Positions 35,275-49,409 of a DNA stretch of 64,000 bases are shown piece after piece. The stretch's first letter is position 1; every line of letters starts with the position of its first letter. Under the pieces are notes generated by a model that saw only the letters and a program-made list of their open reading frames with translations, ran no database searches and was not told the DNA's origin. Both the position numbers and the translations under genes were made by a program. This stretch comes from QHVT01 sp036389275 (GTDB lineage Bacteria > Acidobacteriota > Thermoanaerobaculia > Gp7-AA8): NCBI GenBank assembly GCA_036389275.1, contig DASVQE010000059.1, positions 26,627-90,626 on the forward strand, read 5' to 3'.

Positions 35275-36038
35275 TGACCGACCGGAAGAAACGGGCGCAG
35301 GAGATCAACCGCCGGCTGGCGAAGCGCTATCCCGATGCGAAGTGCTCGCTCGATTTCACCACGCCGTTCGAGCTGCTGATCGCCACGATCCTCTCGGCGC
35401 AGGCCACCGACGCGCGCGTGAATCTCGTCACGAAGTCGCTCTTCCGCAAGTACCCGTCGCCGCACGCGTTCGCGAATGCAAATCTGGTCGAGATGGAGAC
35501 GGACGTGAAGCAGACCGGCTTCTTCCGCAACAAGGCGAAGGCGGTGATCAACTGCTCGAAGGCGATCGTCGAGAAGCATGGCGGCGCGGTGCCGCGGACG
35601 ATGGAGGAGCTGGTCGAGCTGCCGGGCGTCGGCCGCAAGACCGCGAACGTGGTGCTGGGCAACGCGTTCCAGACTCCGGTCGGCGTGGTGGTCGACACGC
35701 ACGTCACGCGCGTCTCCGGCCGCCTCGGCCTCACGCAAAGCGCCGACCCGGTGGAGATCGAGCAGGACCTGATCGCGCTCTTGCCGCGCGCCGAGTGGAC
35801 GCCGTTCGCGCACCGCATCATCTACCACGGCCGCGAGACGTGCATCGCGCGCAAGCCGCAGTGCGACGCCTGCGTGGTCAACGATCTCTGCCCGAGCGCC
35901 GAGCTCACGGCGGATCGAACGTCCCAGCCTTTGTCCAGGGGCCGCAGCGCGCGATCCGCCACGCCGTCTTCAGCGAGCCCTTCGCAAACCCGTACTTTAA
36001 AATCGCCGCGCGGCCGTAAGCCGAGCAAGTCGGTTTGA
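35274..36038 (+). CDS. nth: Endonuclease III
   Basis: 254 residues. The helix-hairpin-helix LPGVGRKTANVV and the catalytic Lys within it, the Asp in VVDTHVTR, and a [4Fe-4S] loop with the C-x6-C-x2-C-x5-C pattern (CIARKPQCDACVVNDLC) identify the bifunctional glycosylase/AP lyase that removes oxidised pyrimidines. The core ends near residue 210. The remaining ~45 residues are Arg/Ser/Pro-rich and lie antisense to the yidD 3' end, so they may be passive read-through. This is the second Nei/Nth-class repair enzyme of the window. Confidence 0.94.
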   Translation: MTDRKKRAQEINRRLAKRYPDAKCSLDFTTPFELLIATILSAQATDARVNLVTKSLFRKYPSPHAFANANLVEMETDVKQTGFFRNKAKAVINCSKAIVEKHGGAVPRTMEELVELPGVGRKTANVVLGNAFQTPVGVVVDTHVTRVSGRLGLTQSADPVEIEQDLIALLPRAEWTPFAHRIIYHGRETCIARKPQCDACVVNDLCPSAELTADRTSQPLSRGRSARSATPSSASPSQTRTLKSPRGRKPSKSV

Positions 36039-36207
36039 AGCGGCAGCGCACCACGCCGCGCAAATGCGGCGAGACGTGCGCGCGATATTCGTCGATGGCG
36101 ATCACCGCGCCGCGCGCCGCCAGCCCGCGCCCGTGCGGCGCGAGAAAGACATCGTGCAGGGCGATGACGAGCACGACGAGCAGCGCGTAGGCGGCGAGCT
36201 TTCTCAT
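35905..36207 (-). CDS. yidD: Membrane protein insertion efficiency factor YidD
   Basis: 100 residues. A short N-terminal hydrophobic helix is followed by the family core CRFKPTCSAYGRAAILKYG, then KGSLKTAWRIARCGPW. YidD sits at the inner membrane and aids YidC-dependent insertion. It is normally found with rpmH-rnpA-yidC, but here it is alone. Its 3' end overlaps the nth 3' end by 134 bp on the opposite strand. It follows mazG on the same strand with 6 bp between. Confidence 0.85.
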   Translation of the reverse strand: MRKLAAYALLVVLVIALHDVFLAPHGRGLAARGAVIAIDEYRAHVSPHLRGVVRCRFKPTCSAYGRAAILKYGFAKGSLKTAWRIARCGPWTKAGTFDPP

Positions 36208-36213
36208 GCGCGA

Positions 36214-36996
36214 TTACGCACGTTCGGCCGCCTTCGCCTCATCCCACAACCCATCCATCTCTTCCAGCGTGAGCTGATCGAGATTCTGGCCGCGCTCGTG
36301 AACGCGGGACTCCATCGACGTGAAGCGCGACTGGAACTTGCGGTTGGTCGACTGGAGCGCTTCCTCGGCGTTGACGTTCACCTTGCGGGCGATGTTGGCG
36401 ATGGTGAAGAGGAGGTCGCCGATCTCTTCGTGGACCTTCGATGCGTCGCCCGAGGCCACGGCCTCGCGCAGCTCGCCCATCTCCTCGTCGAGCTTGTCGA
36501 AGACGTCGTCGGTGCGGCGCCAGTCGAAGCCGACGCGCGATGCTTTCTCGGTCAGGCGCGACGCTTTCAGCAGCGCCGGCAACGACTGCGGCACGCCGGA
36601 GAGCACCGACTTTTTCTCCGCCTTCCTCTCTTCGCTCTTCAGCTTCTCCCAGTTCACCAGCACCTGCTCGGCGTCGCCTGCCTCCACGTCGCCGAAGACG
36701 TGCGGATGGCGGCGCACCAGCTTGTCGTGGATGGCGGTGATCGAGTCGTAGATGTCGAACGATCCTGCCTCGCGCGTGATCTCGGCGACGAAGACCGCTT
36801 CGAGCAGCAGATCGCCGATCTCTTCGACCAGCGCGCCGCGATCGTCGCGATCGATGGCGTCGACCACTTCGTACGCTTCCTCGATCACGTACGGCTTGAG
36901 GTCCGTCAGCGTCTGCTTACGGTCCCACGGGCAGCCGCCGGGGCCGCGCAGCGTGGTCATGAGCGCGACCAGATCGTCGAACGTTTTCTTGGCCAT
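36214..36996 (-). CDS. mazG: Nucleoside triphosphate pyrophosphohydrolase MazG
   Basis: 260 residues with two MazG domains. The first has GGCPWDRKQTLTDLKPYVIEEAYEVVDAI and EEIGDLLLEAVF; the second has ELREAVASGD and HEEIGDLLFTIANIAR. Glu/Asp residues bind Mg2+. It hydrolyses NTPs and dNTPs to monophosphates and clears damaged nucleotides. The start is set at 36996 because TACAAT (37009-37004) lies exactly 7 bases before it, giving a leaderless message; the alternative ATG at 37005 would overlap that -10 box. Confidence 0.93.
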   Translation of the reverse strand: MAKKTFDDLVALMTTLRGPGGCPWDRKQTLTDLKPYVIEEAYEVVDAIDRDDRGALVEEIGDLLLEAVFVAEITREAGSFDIYDSITAIHDKLVRRHPHVFGDVEAGDAEQVLVNWEKLKSEERKAEKKSVLSGVPQSLPALLKASRLTEKASRVGFDWRRTDDVFDKLDEEMGELREAVASGDASKVHEEIGDLLFTIANIARKVNVNAEEALQSTNRKFQSRFTSMESRVHERGQNLDQLTLEEMDGLWDEAKAAERA

Positions 36997-37003
36997 GCGG
37001 CGC

Positions 37004-37009
37004 ATTGTA
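37004..37009 (-). promoter_or_regulatory. -10 box of mazG
   Basis: TACAAT on the reverse strand followed by GCGCCGC and the ATG. Seven bases between -10 and start codon predict transcription beginning at the start codon itself. Confidence 0.5.
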
Positions 37010-37058
37010 GTGTTGCCGAACGGCGCGTCTCCTTCTGTTAGCATGACGCCGGACTTAC

Positions 37059-40309
<3,251 letters not shown>

Positions 40310-40313
<4 letters not shown>

Positions 40314-41383
40314 AGTCTCTCGCTGTTTTCGCGCTGCTCTTCGCCGCCGCCGTTCACGCCCAGACCACGCCGCCCGCGACGGCCGTGCCCGACGACAAGC
40401 CGTCGTACAAAGTGGGCGCGGTGCTCTTCGGCGACTACACGTATCAGCAGTCGCCGCGTATCGTCGACATCGACGGGAACGCGGTGCATCCGAGCTCGTT
40501 CAACGTCACGCGCGCGTACATCAACCTCACCGGCCAGCTCAATCACCGCATCGCCTTCCGCATCACGCCCGACATCGTGCGCGAGACCGGCAGCGGCAGC
40601 TCGATCAGCGGCAGCCAGACGTTCCGGCTGAAGTTCGCCTACGCGCAACTGAACCTCGACGACTGGACGACGAAGGGCTCGTGGATCCGCGGCGGGCTGC
40701 ACCAGACTCCGTTCATCGACTATACCGAGCAGATTTATCGTTATCGATTTCAAGGACCGATTTTCGTCGATCGGGAAGGCTTCGTCTCCGCGTCCGACAA
40801 CGGTCTCTCCGCGCACTGGAATGCGCCGGGCGACTACGGCGACGTGCACGCCGGCATCTACAACGGCGAGACGTTCACGCGCGCGGAGCCGAACAACGAG
40901 AAGGGCTTCGAGATCCGCGGCAGCGTGCGGCCGTTTCCGCGCGGCACCGCGCTGACGAAAGGGCTGCGCTTCACCGCGTTCGCGATTCTCGATCAATACG
41001 TGGAGAGCGCGGCGCGGCAGCGGCTGGTCGGGCAGGTGACGTACGAGCATCCGCGGCTGAACGCCGGCGTCGACGTGCTGCGCGCCACCGACCAGGCCTC
41101 GGAGCGCCTGCCGGAAGTCGACGCCCGCGGCTTCAGCGTCTGGGCCACGCCGAAGCTCCCGCACCACCTCGAGCTCCTCCTCCGCCACGACGAGCTCCGC
41201 CCCAACACCAGCACTTCGCAAAAACGCCGCCGCAACATCGCCGGCCTCGCCTACTGGGTCCCCAACCTCGACAAAGTCACCGCCGCGGTGATGGCCGATT
41301 ACGAGTCGGTCGACCAGCGCGCCTTCACGCCCGACCGGCCGGATGAGCGGCGGGTCGGGGTGAAGATGTTGATTTCGTTCTGA
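40310..41383 (+). CDS. Outer-membrane porin, phosphate-selective O/P-like
   Basis: 357 residues. After a signal peptide ending near AVHAQ come alternating amphipathic strands (VGAVLFGDYTYQQ, NVTRAYINLTGQLNHRIAFR, FRLKFAYAQLNLDDW) and a C-terminal Phe (VKMLISF), as expected for a beta-barrel. The pattern RAYINLTG...RIAFRITPD resembles the phosphate-selective porin O and P group. Anion or phosphate passage is inferred from family and from the phosphate genes 3-6 kb downstream. The start overlaps the histidine kinase stop, implying co-expression. Confidence 0.82.
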
Positions 41384-41391
41384 GGTCGGAC

Positions 41392-41530
41392 GAGTTCCTC
41401 GGTTCCTCGGGTTCCTCGGTTCCTCGGAGTGGCTGAAGCGCAGACCGCGTAGCCACTCCGAGGAACTCCGAGGAACCCGAGGAACTCCGGCCCACCGAGG
41501 AACCGAGGAACCGAGGAACCCGAGGAACCG
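41392..41530. repeat. GAGGAAC(TC)CC heptamer-like inverted repeat, copy 1
   Basis: A left arm of GTTCCTCG words (41392-41430) and a right arm of CCGAGGAAC words (41456-41530) with 7-9 base spacing, around a middle that itself pairs (GTGGCTGAAGCG / CGTAGCCAC). It fills the 180-bp gap between the porin-like gene and the MFS gene; nothing else is seen in that gap. The same words recur at 52071-52170. Confidence 0.85.
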
Positions 41531-41563
41531 CTTCACGGCCCGCCCGTTGCACCGCGCGTCCGG

Positions 41564-43150
41564 ATGCAAGCCCTCTCCAAGCGCCGCCGCTGGGCGGTGA
41601 CCATCGGCGTGATGACCGGGATGTTGCTGGCGGCGCTCGAGGCGACCGTCGTCGGCACGGCTATGCCCACCATCGTGGCGGTGCTCGGCGGGCTGGCGCA
41701 CTACAGTTGGGTCTTCTCCGCTTACCTGCTCACCTCCACCGTCACCGTGCCGTTGTGGGGGAAGCTCTCCGATCTCTTCGGGCGGCGGCTGATGTTCCAG
41801 ATCGGCGTGGCGCTTTTCCTCGTCGGCTCGCTCGCATGCGGCGTGTCGCAGACCATGTTCCAACTGATCGTCTCGCGCGCGGTGCAGGGGCTCGGCGCCG
41901 GCGCGCTCGTGCCGCTGGCGATGACGATCATCGGCGACATCTACACGCTCGAGGAGCGCGCCCGCATGCAGGGTCTCTTCTCCGGCGTCTGGGGCGTCTC
42001 CAGCGTGCTCGGCCCGCTCCTCGGCGGCTTCATCACCGACCAGCTCTCCTGGCGCTGGGTCTTTTTCATCAACCTGCCGGTGGGCATCGCCGCGGCGGCG
42101 ATCATCGGCTTCGCCCTGGTCGAGCCGCCGCGCGCGTCGAAGCCGGTCATCGACTACGCCGGCGCGGCGGTGCTGATGTTTGCCGTGACGCTGCTGCTGC
42201 TGGCCCTCGGCGGCGAGTCGGCGTCCGGCAGCGCCATCGGCGCGCGGCAGATCGGCGCTGCGGTGGTGGCGTTCGCGATGCTCGCTCTCTTCGTGCGCAT
42301 CGAGCGGCGCGCGCGCGATCCGATCGTGCCGCTCGAGCTCTTCCGCAATCGCATCGTGGCCATCGCCATCATCGTCGGCTTCCTGGCCGGCATCGCCATG
42401 TTCGGCGCGATCTCGTTCATCCCGCTGCTCGCGCAAGGCGTGTTCAACGCCAGCGCCACCGCGGCGGGCTCGTTCCTCACGCCGCTCATGCTGTCGTGGG
42501 TGGCGGCGTCGATCGTCGGCGGGCGCCTGCTGATCCGCATCGGCGCGCGGCCGCTGGTGCTCGGCGGATTGCTGCTGATGCTGGCCGGCTTCGCCGCGCT
42601 CTGCACCTTTCATGCGACCACGCCGCGCGCGGTGATGATGGCGGAGCTGGCGGCGATCGGCGCGGGACTCGGCACGACCATGCTCACGCTGCTGATCGCC
42701 GCGCAGCAGTCGGTCGATCGGCAGCAGCTCGGCATCACCACCTCGCTCAATCAGTTCTCCCGCTCCATCGGCGGCGCCATCGGCGTCGCGCTCCTCGGCA
42801 CGCTCATGGCCGCCGGCCTCGCCGCGAATCTGCAGCGCGCCGCCGCGCGTCCGAACGCGCCGCTGACGCCGCAACAGGCGGCGAGCCTCGCCGACGATCC
42901 GAGCGCGCTCGTCAACGCCGGCGCGCGAGCGGCCATCGGCCCGGCCGCCGTGCACGTCCTGCAGGAGTCGCTCGCCGCCGCGCTGCGCCGCGTCTTCACC
43001 GTCTGCGCGGCCGTGGTCGTGCTCGCGCTGATCGTCAGCATCCGCATGCTCGGCGCGCGGCGCGAACGCGCCTGCCAGCCGGACGACGGCGAGCGCTTCG
43101 TGATGGCGGAGATGACCATGCTCGACGCGCGCGACGAGCCGGAGAGTTGA
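41564..43150 (+). CDS. MFS drug exporter, DHA2/EmrB-QacA type (14 TM)
   Basis: 528 residues with about 14 hydrophobic helices. Family motifs include the D/E-rich first helix (AALEATVVGTAMPTIV), motif A between helices 2 and 3 (GKLSDLFGRR), motif B (VSRAVQGLGAG) and motif C with GVWGVSSVLGPLLGG. It is a proton-driven exporter of lipophilic drugs in the inner membrane. No HlyD-type adaptor accompanies it. The C-terminal tail is charged and soluble. It sits between the porin-like gene and the phosphate two-component pair without overlap to either. Confidence 0.92.
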   Translation: MQALSKRRRWAVTIGVMTGMLLAALEATVVGTAMPTIVAVLGGLAHYSWVFSAYLLTSTVTVPLWGKLSDLFGRRLMFQIGVALFLVGSLACGVSQTMFQLIVSRAVQGLGAGALVPLAMTIIGDIYTLEERARMQGLFSGVWGVSSVLGPLLGGFITDQLSWRWVFFINLPVGIAAAAIIGFALVEPPRASKPVIDYAGAAVLMFAVTLLLLALGGESASGSAIGARQIGAAVVAFAMLALFVRIERRARDPIVPLELFRNRIVAIAIIVGFLAGIAMFGAISFIPLLAQGVFNASATAAGSFLTPLMLSWVAASIVGGRLLIRIGARPLVLGGLLLMLAGFAALCTFHATTPRAVMMAELAAIGAGLGTTMLTLLIAAQQSVDRQQLGITTSLNQFSRSIGGAIGVALLGTLMAAGLAANLQRAAARPNAPLTPQQAASLADDPSALVNAGARAAIGPAAVHVLQESLAAALRRVFTVCAAVVVLALIVSIRMLGARRERACQPDDGERFVMAEMTMLDARDEPES

Positions 43151-43263
43151 GGGTCTCGCTTCACACCGAATTTACTTGCGCATCGACTCCGCTTCGCACG
43201 CGTCGCCGACACTGACGGCCGATGACGATCGGGGTCGAAAGGGTAAAGTCGGCAGGCACGCAC

Positions 43264-43943
<680 letters not shown>

Positions 43944-43944
<1 letters not shown>

Positions 43945-45266
43945 TGCATCCTCTTCGCTCCTTGCTTCTCGTCTCTCTCGCCGCCGCGGCAGCGGTGGCG
44001 TGGGGACTCGGCGCGGCGCTGCAGCACGCCGGCGTCGAGCGCATCGCCGCGGCGACGCTGGCGGCGGCGGCGTTCGCAATCTTCCTCGTGCCGTGGAGCG
44101 GCGTCGCGCTCTGGGCGCTGCGCCGCGCGCGCGATCTCGACGAGCTCACCGATCGGACGCGTGCGGCGGCCGAGGGTGCGCATGATGAGGCGATCGCCAC
44201 GAGACACTTTCATGGAGAGCTGGATGATCTGGCGCGGGCCGCGGAGCGGATGCGCGCCACGATCGTGAGACAGCGCGACGCGCACGAGGAACATCGCGCG
44301 GCGATGGCGGAGATCGTCGGCTCGCTCGGCGAGGGCCTCCTGGCCATCGACCCGAAAGGACGCGTGGCCGTTGCCAACGAACGCGCGCTGCAGATGTTCG
44401 GCGCCGGCAGCGACGCCATCGGCCGCTCGGCGCTGGCGGTGGTGAGCGCGCGGCCGGGCGGTGCGGCGATCATGACCGCGCTCGACGCGGCGCTGCGCGG
44501 CGACGCCTCGACCACGCGCGTCACGCCCGACGACGGACGGCAGATCGAGGTGCGCGCCTTTCCGGTCGCGGCGTCGCGCGAGATCGCCGCGGTGGCGCTC
44601 TTCATCGACGTCACCGCGCTCGAGCGCCTCGAGCGCATCCGCAAGGACTTTCTCGACGACTTCTCGCACGAGGTGCGCACGCCGCTGGCCGGATTGCGCT
44701 CGGCGGTCGAGACCTTCGAGCGCGGCGAGCTCGGAGCGGAGGCGGAGCAGCAACTGCGGCAGGTGATGCAGCGGCAGATCCTGCGCATCGAGCGATTGGT
44801 GAAAGACCTCTCCGATCTGAATCAGATCGAGAGCGGGCGCCTGGTGCTGGAGCGGCAGACGCTGTCGCTGCGCGAGGTGCTGGCCGAGCTCTGCGACGAC
44901 GGCCGCGGCGTGGCGCTGCACGGCGATGCGGTCGCCTGCATCGACCCGGCGCGCGCGCAGCAGATCTTCTCGAACCTGCTCGACAACGCCGCGCGCCACG
45001 GCGGCGGCGAGATCACCGTCGACGTCGAGCCCGAAGAATCCGAGGCGGTGGTGCGCGTCTCCGATCGCGGCCCCGGCATTCCGGAAGGCGAGCTCGATCG
45101 CGTCTTCCATCGTTTCCACCGCATCGACCGCAGCCGCTCGCAGCCGGGCACCGGCCTCGGCCTGGCCATCGCCAAGCATCTCGCCGCGCTGCACGGCGGG
45201 TCGATTCGCGCTTACAACCGCGCCGGAGGCGGCGCGACGTTCGAAGTGAGACTGCCGCGTGAATGA
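43944..45266 (+). CDS. PhoR-like sensor histidine kinase
   Basis: 440 residues. Two membrane segments lie in the first 55 residues with almost no periplasmic loop between them, as in PhoR. A HAMP-like/coiled linker, a PAS domain (about 115-215), HisKA with DDFSHEVRTPLAGL (His242) and a HATPase_c domain (FSNLLDNAARHGGG, DRGPGIPEGELDRVF, GTGLGLAIAKH) follow. Short-loop PhoR kinases sense phosphate through the transporter rather than directly. It is co-transcribed with the regulator and sits just upstream of DUF47-Pit. Confidence 0.92.
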
Positions 45267-45300
45267 CATAGAATTCGCGCGCTTTCCTAGGAGGTCCCGG

Positions 45301-45921
45301 ATGGCGAAGTTCCGTCTGATCCCACGCGAGGAAAAGTTCTACGACGATTTCAAGGCGATGGCGGATCAGTTGCGTCATGGTGCGCGTCTGCTCGAGCAGA
45401 TGCTCGCCACCGATCCTCCCGTGGCCGACAAGGCCCACGAGATCAAGGAAGTCGAGCATCAGTGCGACTTTCTCACTCACGGCATCATCCAGCGGCTGAA
45501 CAAGACCTTCGTCACGCCGATCGACCGCGAGGACATCCACGAGCTGGCGCGCACGCTCGACGACGTCATGGACGCCATCGACAACGCCGCCTCGCTCTTC
45601 GCGCTCTACCGCATCGAGCGCATCCGCGTCGGCGCGCGCGAGCTCACGCGCGTCATCATCCAGCAGACCGACGAGGTGCGCGCGGCGGTGGAGGCGCTGG
45701 AGAAACGGAACGGGGTGCTCGAGCGCACCATCGAGATCAACCGCCTCGAGAATGAGGCCGACCGCATCCACAACGCCTCGGTCGGGCAGCTCTTCGACGA
45801 AGAGCCGAACCCGATCGTGGTGATGAAGTGGAAGGAAATCTTCGACCTGCTCGAGGACGCCACCGACCGTTGTGAAGACGTGGCCAACCTCCTCGAGAAC
45901 GTGGTCGTCAAGCACGGCTGA
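45301..45921 (+). CDS. DUF47 PhoU-like accessory protein of Pit
   Basis: 206 residues, all helical, with the repeated metal-binding pattern of PhoU/DUF47 proteins (EVEHQCDFLTHG, DDVMDAIDNA, NRLENEADRIHN, LEDATDRCEDVANLLE). In phosphate loci DUF47 proteins regulate the neighbouring low-affinity transporter. A strong AGGAGG lies 6 bases before ATG 45301, unlike many leaderless genes here; a TAGAAT box at 45269-45274 could start a second transcript. Pit begins 4 bp after the stop. Confidence 0.92.
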   Translation: MAKFRLIPREEKFYDDFKAMADQLRHGARLLEQMLATDPPVADKAHEIKEVEHQCDFLTHGIIQRLNKTFVTPIDREDIHELARTLDDVMDAIDNAASLFALYRIERIRVGARELTRVIIQQTDEVRAAVEALEKRNGVLERTIEINRLENEADRIHNASVGQLFDEEPNPIVVMKWKEIFDLLEDATDRCEDVANLLENVVVKHG

Positions 45922-45925
45922 CGCG

Positions 45926-46921
45926 ATGCTGCTCCTCACTGTGGTGGCGATCATCGGCGTCGCGCTGGCGTTCGACTACATCAACGGCTTTCACGACGCG
46001 GCGAACTCGATCGCCACGGTCGTCTCCACGCGCGTGCTCTCGCCCGGCCAGGCGGTGATCTGGGCGGCGGTCTTCAACTTCATCGCCGCCTTCACCTTCG
46101 GCACGGCCGTGGCGAAGACCATCGGCAAGGGGATGATCGATCTCTCCGCCGTCACCTTCGGCGTGATCTTCGGCGGCCTGATGGGCGCGATCATCTGGGA
46201 TCTGATCACCTGGTACTTCGGCCTGCCGACCAGCTCGTCGCACGCGCTGATCGGCGGCTACGCCGGCGCGGCGGTGGCGAATGCCGGCTTCGAAGCGATC
46301 CTGCCGTCGGGCTGGACCAAGACACTCATCTACATCATCCTCGCGCCGCTGATCGGAATGGCGCTGGCGTTTTTGCTATCCGTGGCAACGATGTGGATTT
46401 TCCGGCGGGCCACACCGGTGCGCGTCGACCGCGTCTTTCGCAAGCTGCAGCTCCTCTCGGCCGCCGCCTACAGCCTCGGCCACGGCGGCAACGACGCGCA
46501 GAAGACGATGGGCATCATCGCCGGCGTGCTGGTCACGGCCGGGTATCTCAAGACCTTCTCGATTCCGGTGTGGGTGATCCTCGCCGCACACGCGGCCATC
46601 GCCCTCGGCACGCTCAGCGGCGGCTGGCGCATCATTCATACGATGGGCAGCAAGATCACGCGGCTGCAGCCGGTGGGCGGCTTCGCGGCCGAGACCGCCG
46701 GGGCGATCACGCTCTTCGTGGCCACTTCGTTCGGCGTGCCCGTCAGTACGACGCACACCATCACCGGCGCGATCGTCGGCGTCGGCGCCACCAGACGGCT
46801 GAGCGCGGTGCGCTGGGGCATCGCCGGCCGCATCGTCTGGGCGTGGGTGCTCACCATTCCCGCCTCCGCCTTCATCGGCGCCTGCGTCTTCTGGGTGGTC
46901 CGCGCCCTCGGCGGCCATTAG
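45926..46921 (+). CDS. pit: Inorganic phosphate transporter, Pit family
   Basis: 331 residues with about ten hydrophobic helices and both copies of the PiT signature: FDYINGFHDAANSIAT near the N-terminus and SLGHGGNDAQKTMG in the second half. GLPTSSSHALIGGY and FGVPVSTTHTITGA are the paired substrate-helix motifs. It imports phosphate (as metal-phosphate) with protons or sodium across the inner membrane. It is directly behind DUF47, with the PhoB/PhoR pair upstream. Confidence 0.95.
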   Translation: MLLLTVVAIIGVALAFDYINGFHDAANSIATVVSTRVLSPGQAVIWAAVFNFIAAFTFGTAVAKTIGKGMIDLSAVTFGVIFGGLMGAIIWDLITWYFGLPTSSSHALIGGYAGAAVANAGFEAILPSGWTKTLIYIILAPLIGMALAFLLSVATMWIFRRATPVRVDRVFRKLQLLSAAAYSLGHGGNDAQKTMGIIAGVLVTAGYLKTFSIPVWVILAAHAAIALGTLSGGWRIIHTMGSKITRLQPVGGFAAETAGAITLFVATSFGVPVSTTHTITGAIVGVGATRRLSAVRWGIAGRIVWAWVLTIPASAFIGACVFWVVRALGGH

Positions 46922-46932
46922 AATTTTTCCTC

Positions 46933-46938
46933 TATACT
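46933..46938 (+). promoter_or_regulatory. -10 box of rpmE
   Basis: TATACT in an A/T-rich stretch just after the pit stop, about 36 bases before the rpmE ATG. The leader contains CCAGGAGAGG 11 bases before the start, a normal ribosome binding site. No clear -35. Confidence 0.5.
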
Positions 46939-46973
46939 CCCCGTTTCGCAATTCTCCAGGAGAGGTTAAGTTC

Positions 46974-47198
46974 ATGAAACCAGAGATCCATCCGAAGTAT
47001 CAGCAGGTCAACGTGCACTGCGCGTGCGGCGAGGCCTGGACCACCGGTTCCACCCGCAAGGAGCTGCGCGTCGAGATCTGCTCGAAGTGCCACCCGTTCT
47101 TCACCGGCAAGCAGAAGCTGGTCGACACGGCCGGCCGCATCGACCGCTTCCAGAAAAAGTACGCGAAGACGGCGGCAGCCAAGGGCGCGAGCAAGTAA
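46974..47198 (+). CDS. rpmE: 50S ribosomal protein L31
   Basis: 74 residues, beginning MKPEIHPKYQ. It is the zinc-containing (C+) type: CAC near residue 16 and CSKC near residue 37 form the CxC...CxxC site, followed by HPFFTGKQKLVDTAGRIDRFQKKY. It sits at the subunit interface of the ribosome. Its stop shares one base with the start of the DUF1385 gene, and prfA follows, a gene order seen in many bacteria. Confidence 0.97.
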   Translation: MKPEIHPKYQQVNVHCACGEAWTTGSTRKELRVEICSKCHPFFTGKQKLVDTAGRIDRFQKKYAKTAAAKGASK

Positions 47199-48217
47199 TG
47201 TCGCTCCGGCGCACATGGCGCGGCTCGGCGAAGTACATCGCGGGTGCCTTCGGCGCCTTCACGAATGGTCTGACTTCGTCGATGCCCGCGGGAGCAGCCG
47301 ACAAAAATGTCGACATGCTCATCGGCGGACAGGCGGTGATCGAGGGCGTGATGATGCGCTCGCTCACCGGCTACTCCGTCGCCGTGCGCCAGCCCGACGG
47401 CGGCGTCTCGATCCGGAAGGACAAGCTCACCGCCATCAGCGCCAAATACCCGTTCCTCAAGTTCCCGGTGCTGCGCGGCTCGGTGGTGCTGATCCAGTCG
47501 CTCATCCTCGGCATGCGCGCGCTGAACTATTCGGCGAGCGTGGCCACGGAAGGTGAGGAAGGCAGCCAGGAGATGTCGAACTGGGCCATCGCCACCTCGA
47601 TGCTGCTGGCTCTGGTCCTCGGCGTCGGGCTGTTCATCCTGGCGCCGCTCGGCCTGACGAATCTTCTCCGTCATTACGTCTTTCCGCAGATGGGGAACGT
47701 CGCCTACAACGCCGTCGACGGCCTGCTGCGCGCGCTCTTCTTCTTCATCTACATCGCCTCGATCTCGATGATGGAAGACATCCGCCGCGTGTTCCAGTAC
47801 CACGGCGCGGAGCACAAGACGGTCTTCACGTTCGAGGCGAACGAGGAGCTGACGGTCGAGAACGCGCGCAAGAAGTCGACGCTGCACCCGCGGTGCGGCA
47901 CGAGCTTCCTGCTGTTCGTGATGGCCATCTCCATCCTGGTGTTCTCGCTGATTCCGTCGGCCGCACCGTTCGCGCTGAAGTTCGGCGCGCGCGTCGTCCT
48001 GATCCCGCTCATCGCCGGACTGGCCTACGAGGTGATCCGCTTCTCGGCGCGTCACCTGTCGAGCCCCGTCTGCCGCCTGCTGATCCGCCCGGGCCTCTGG
48101 CTCCAGCGCATCACCACCAAAGAGCCCGACGACAAGCAGCTCGAGATCGCTCTGATCGCGCTCAAAGAAGCGCTGCTCTACGACATCGTCGAGCCCGAGC
48201 AGGCCGCGGTCGCTTAG
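47198..48217 (+). CDS. DUF1385 (YqhQ-like) membrane protein
   Basis: 339 residues. DUF1385 hallmarks: IGGQAVIEGVMMRS near residue 42, then FPVLRGSVVLIQSL, a YHGAEHKTVFTFE block and HPRCGTSFLLFVM. Four to five hydrophobic segments place it in the inner membrane. Function is unknown, but the rpmE-DUF1385-prfA order is conserved in several phyla. TAATG overlap with rpmE implies coupled translation. Confidence 0.92.
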   Translation: MSLRRTWRGSAKYIAGAFGAFTNGLTSSMPAGAADKNVDMLIGGQAVIEGVMMRSLTGYSVAVRQPDGGVSIRKDKLTAISAKYPFLKFPVLRGSVVLIQSLILGMRALNYSASVATEGEEGSQEMSNWAIATSMLLALVLGVGLFILAPLGLTNLLRHYVFPQMGNVAYNAVDGLLRALFFFIYIASISMMEDIRRVFQYHGAEHKTVFTFEANEELTVENARKKSTLHPRCGTSFLLFVMAISILVFSLIPSAAPFALKFGARVVLIPLIAGLAYEVIRFSARHLSSPVCRLLIRPGLWLQRITTKEPDDKQLEIALIALKEALLYDIVEPEQAAVA

Positions 48218-48265
48218 CGGCGCCCGCGCACGCACTCTCCCTTCACCTTACGGGAGGCTCCTGCC

Positions 48266-49336
<1,071 letters not shown>

Positions 49337-49364
49337 TCGCGCCGCAACAAAAAACATATCCGTC

Positions 49365-49409
49365 TTGACAAATACGTTCTGCGGCCACATATTCGCTTGC
49401 ATGAATATG
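49365..49409 (+). promoter_or_regulatory. arsM promoter with overlapping dyad operator
   Basis: A textbook -35 TTGACA (49365-49370), 17-base spacer and -10 CATATT (49388-49393). Only 7 bases separate the -10 from ATG 49401, so the message should be leaderless. A perfect inverted repeat, CATATTC (49388-49394) and GAATATG (49403-49409), covers the -10, the start point and the first codons: an ideal position for a repressor of the ArsR/SmtB kind. No arsR gene is seen in the window. Confidence 0.7.

Noticed and set aside
43151..43263. A Pho box upstream of the PhoB-like gene
   Set aside because: TTCACACC and TTTACTT words occur but not as spaced direct repeats of the known consensus.
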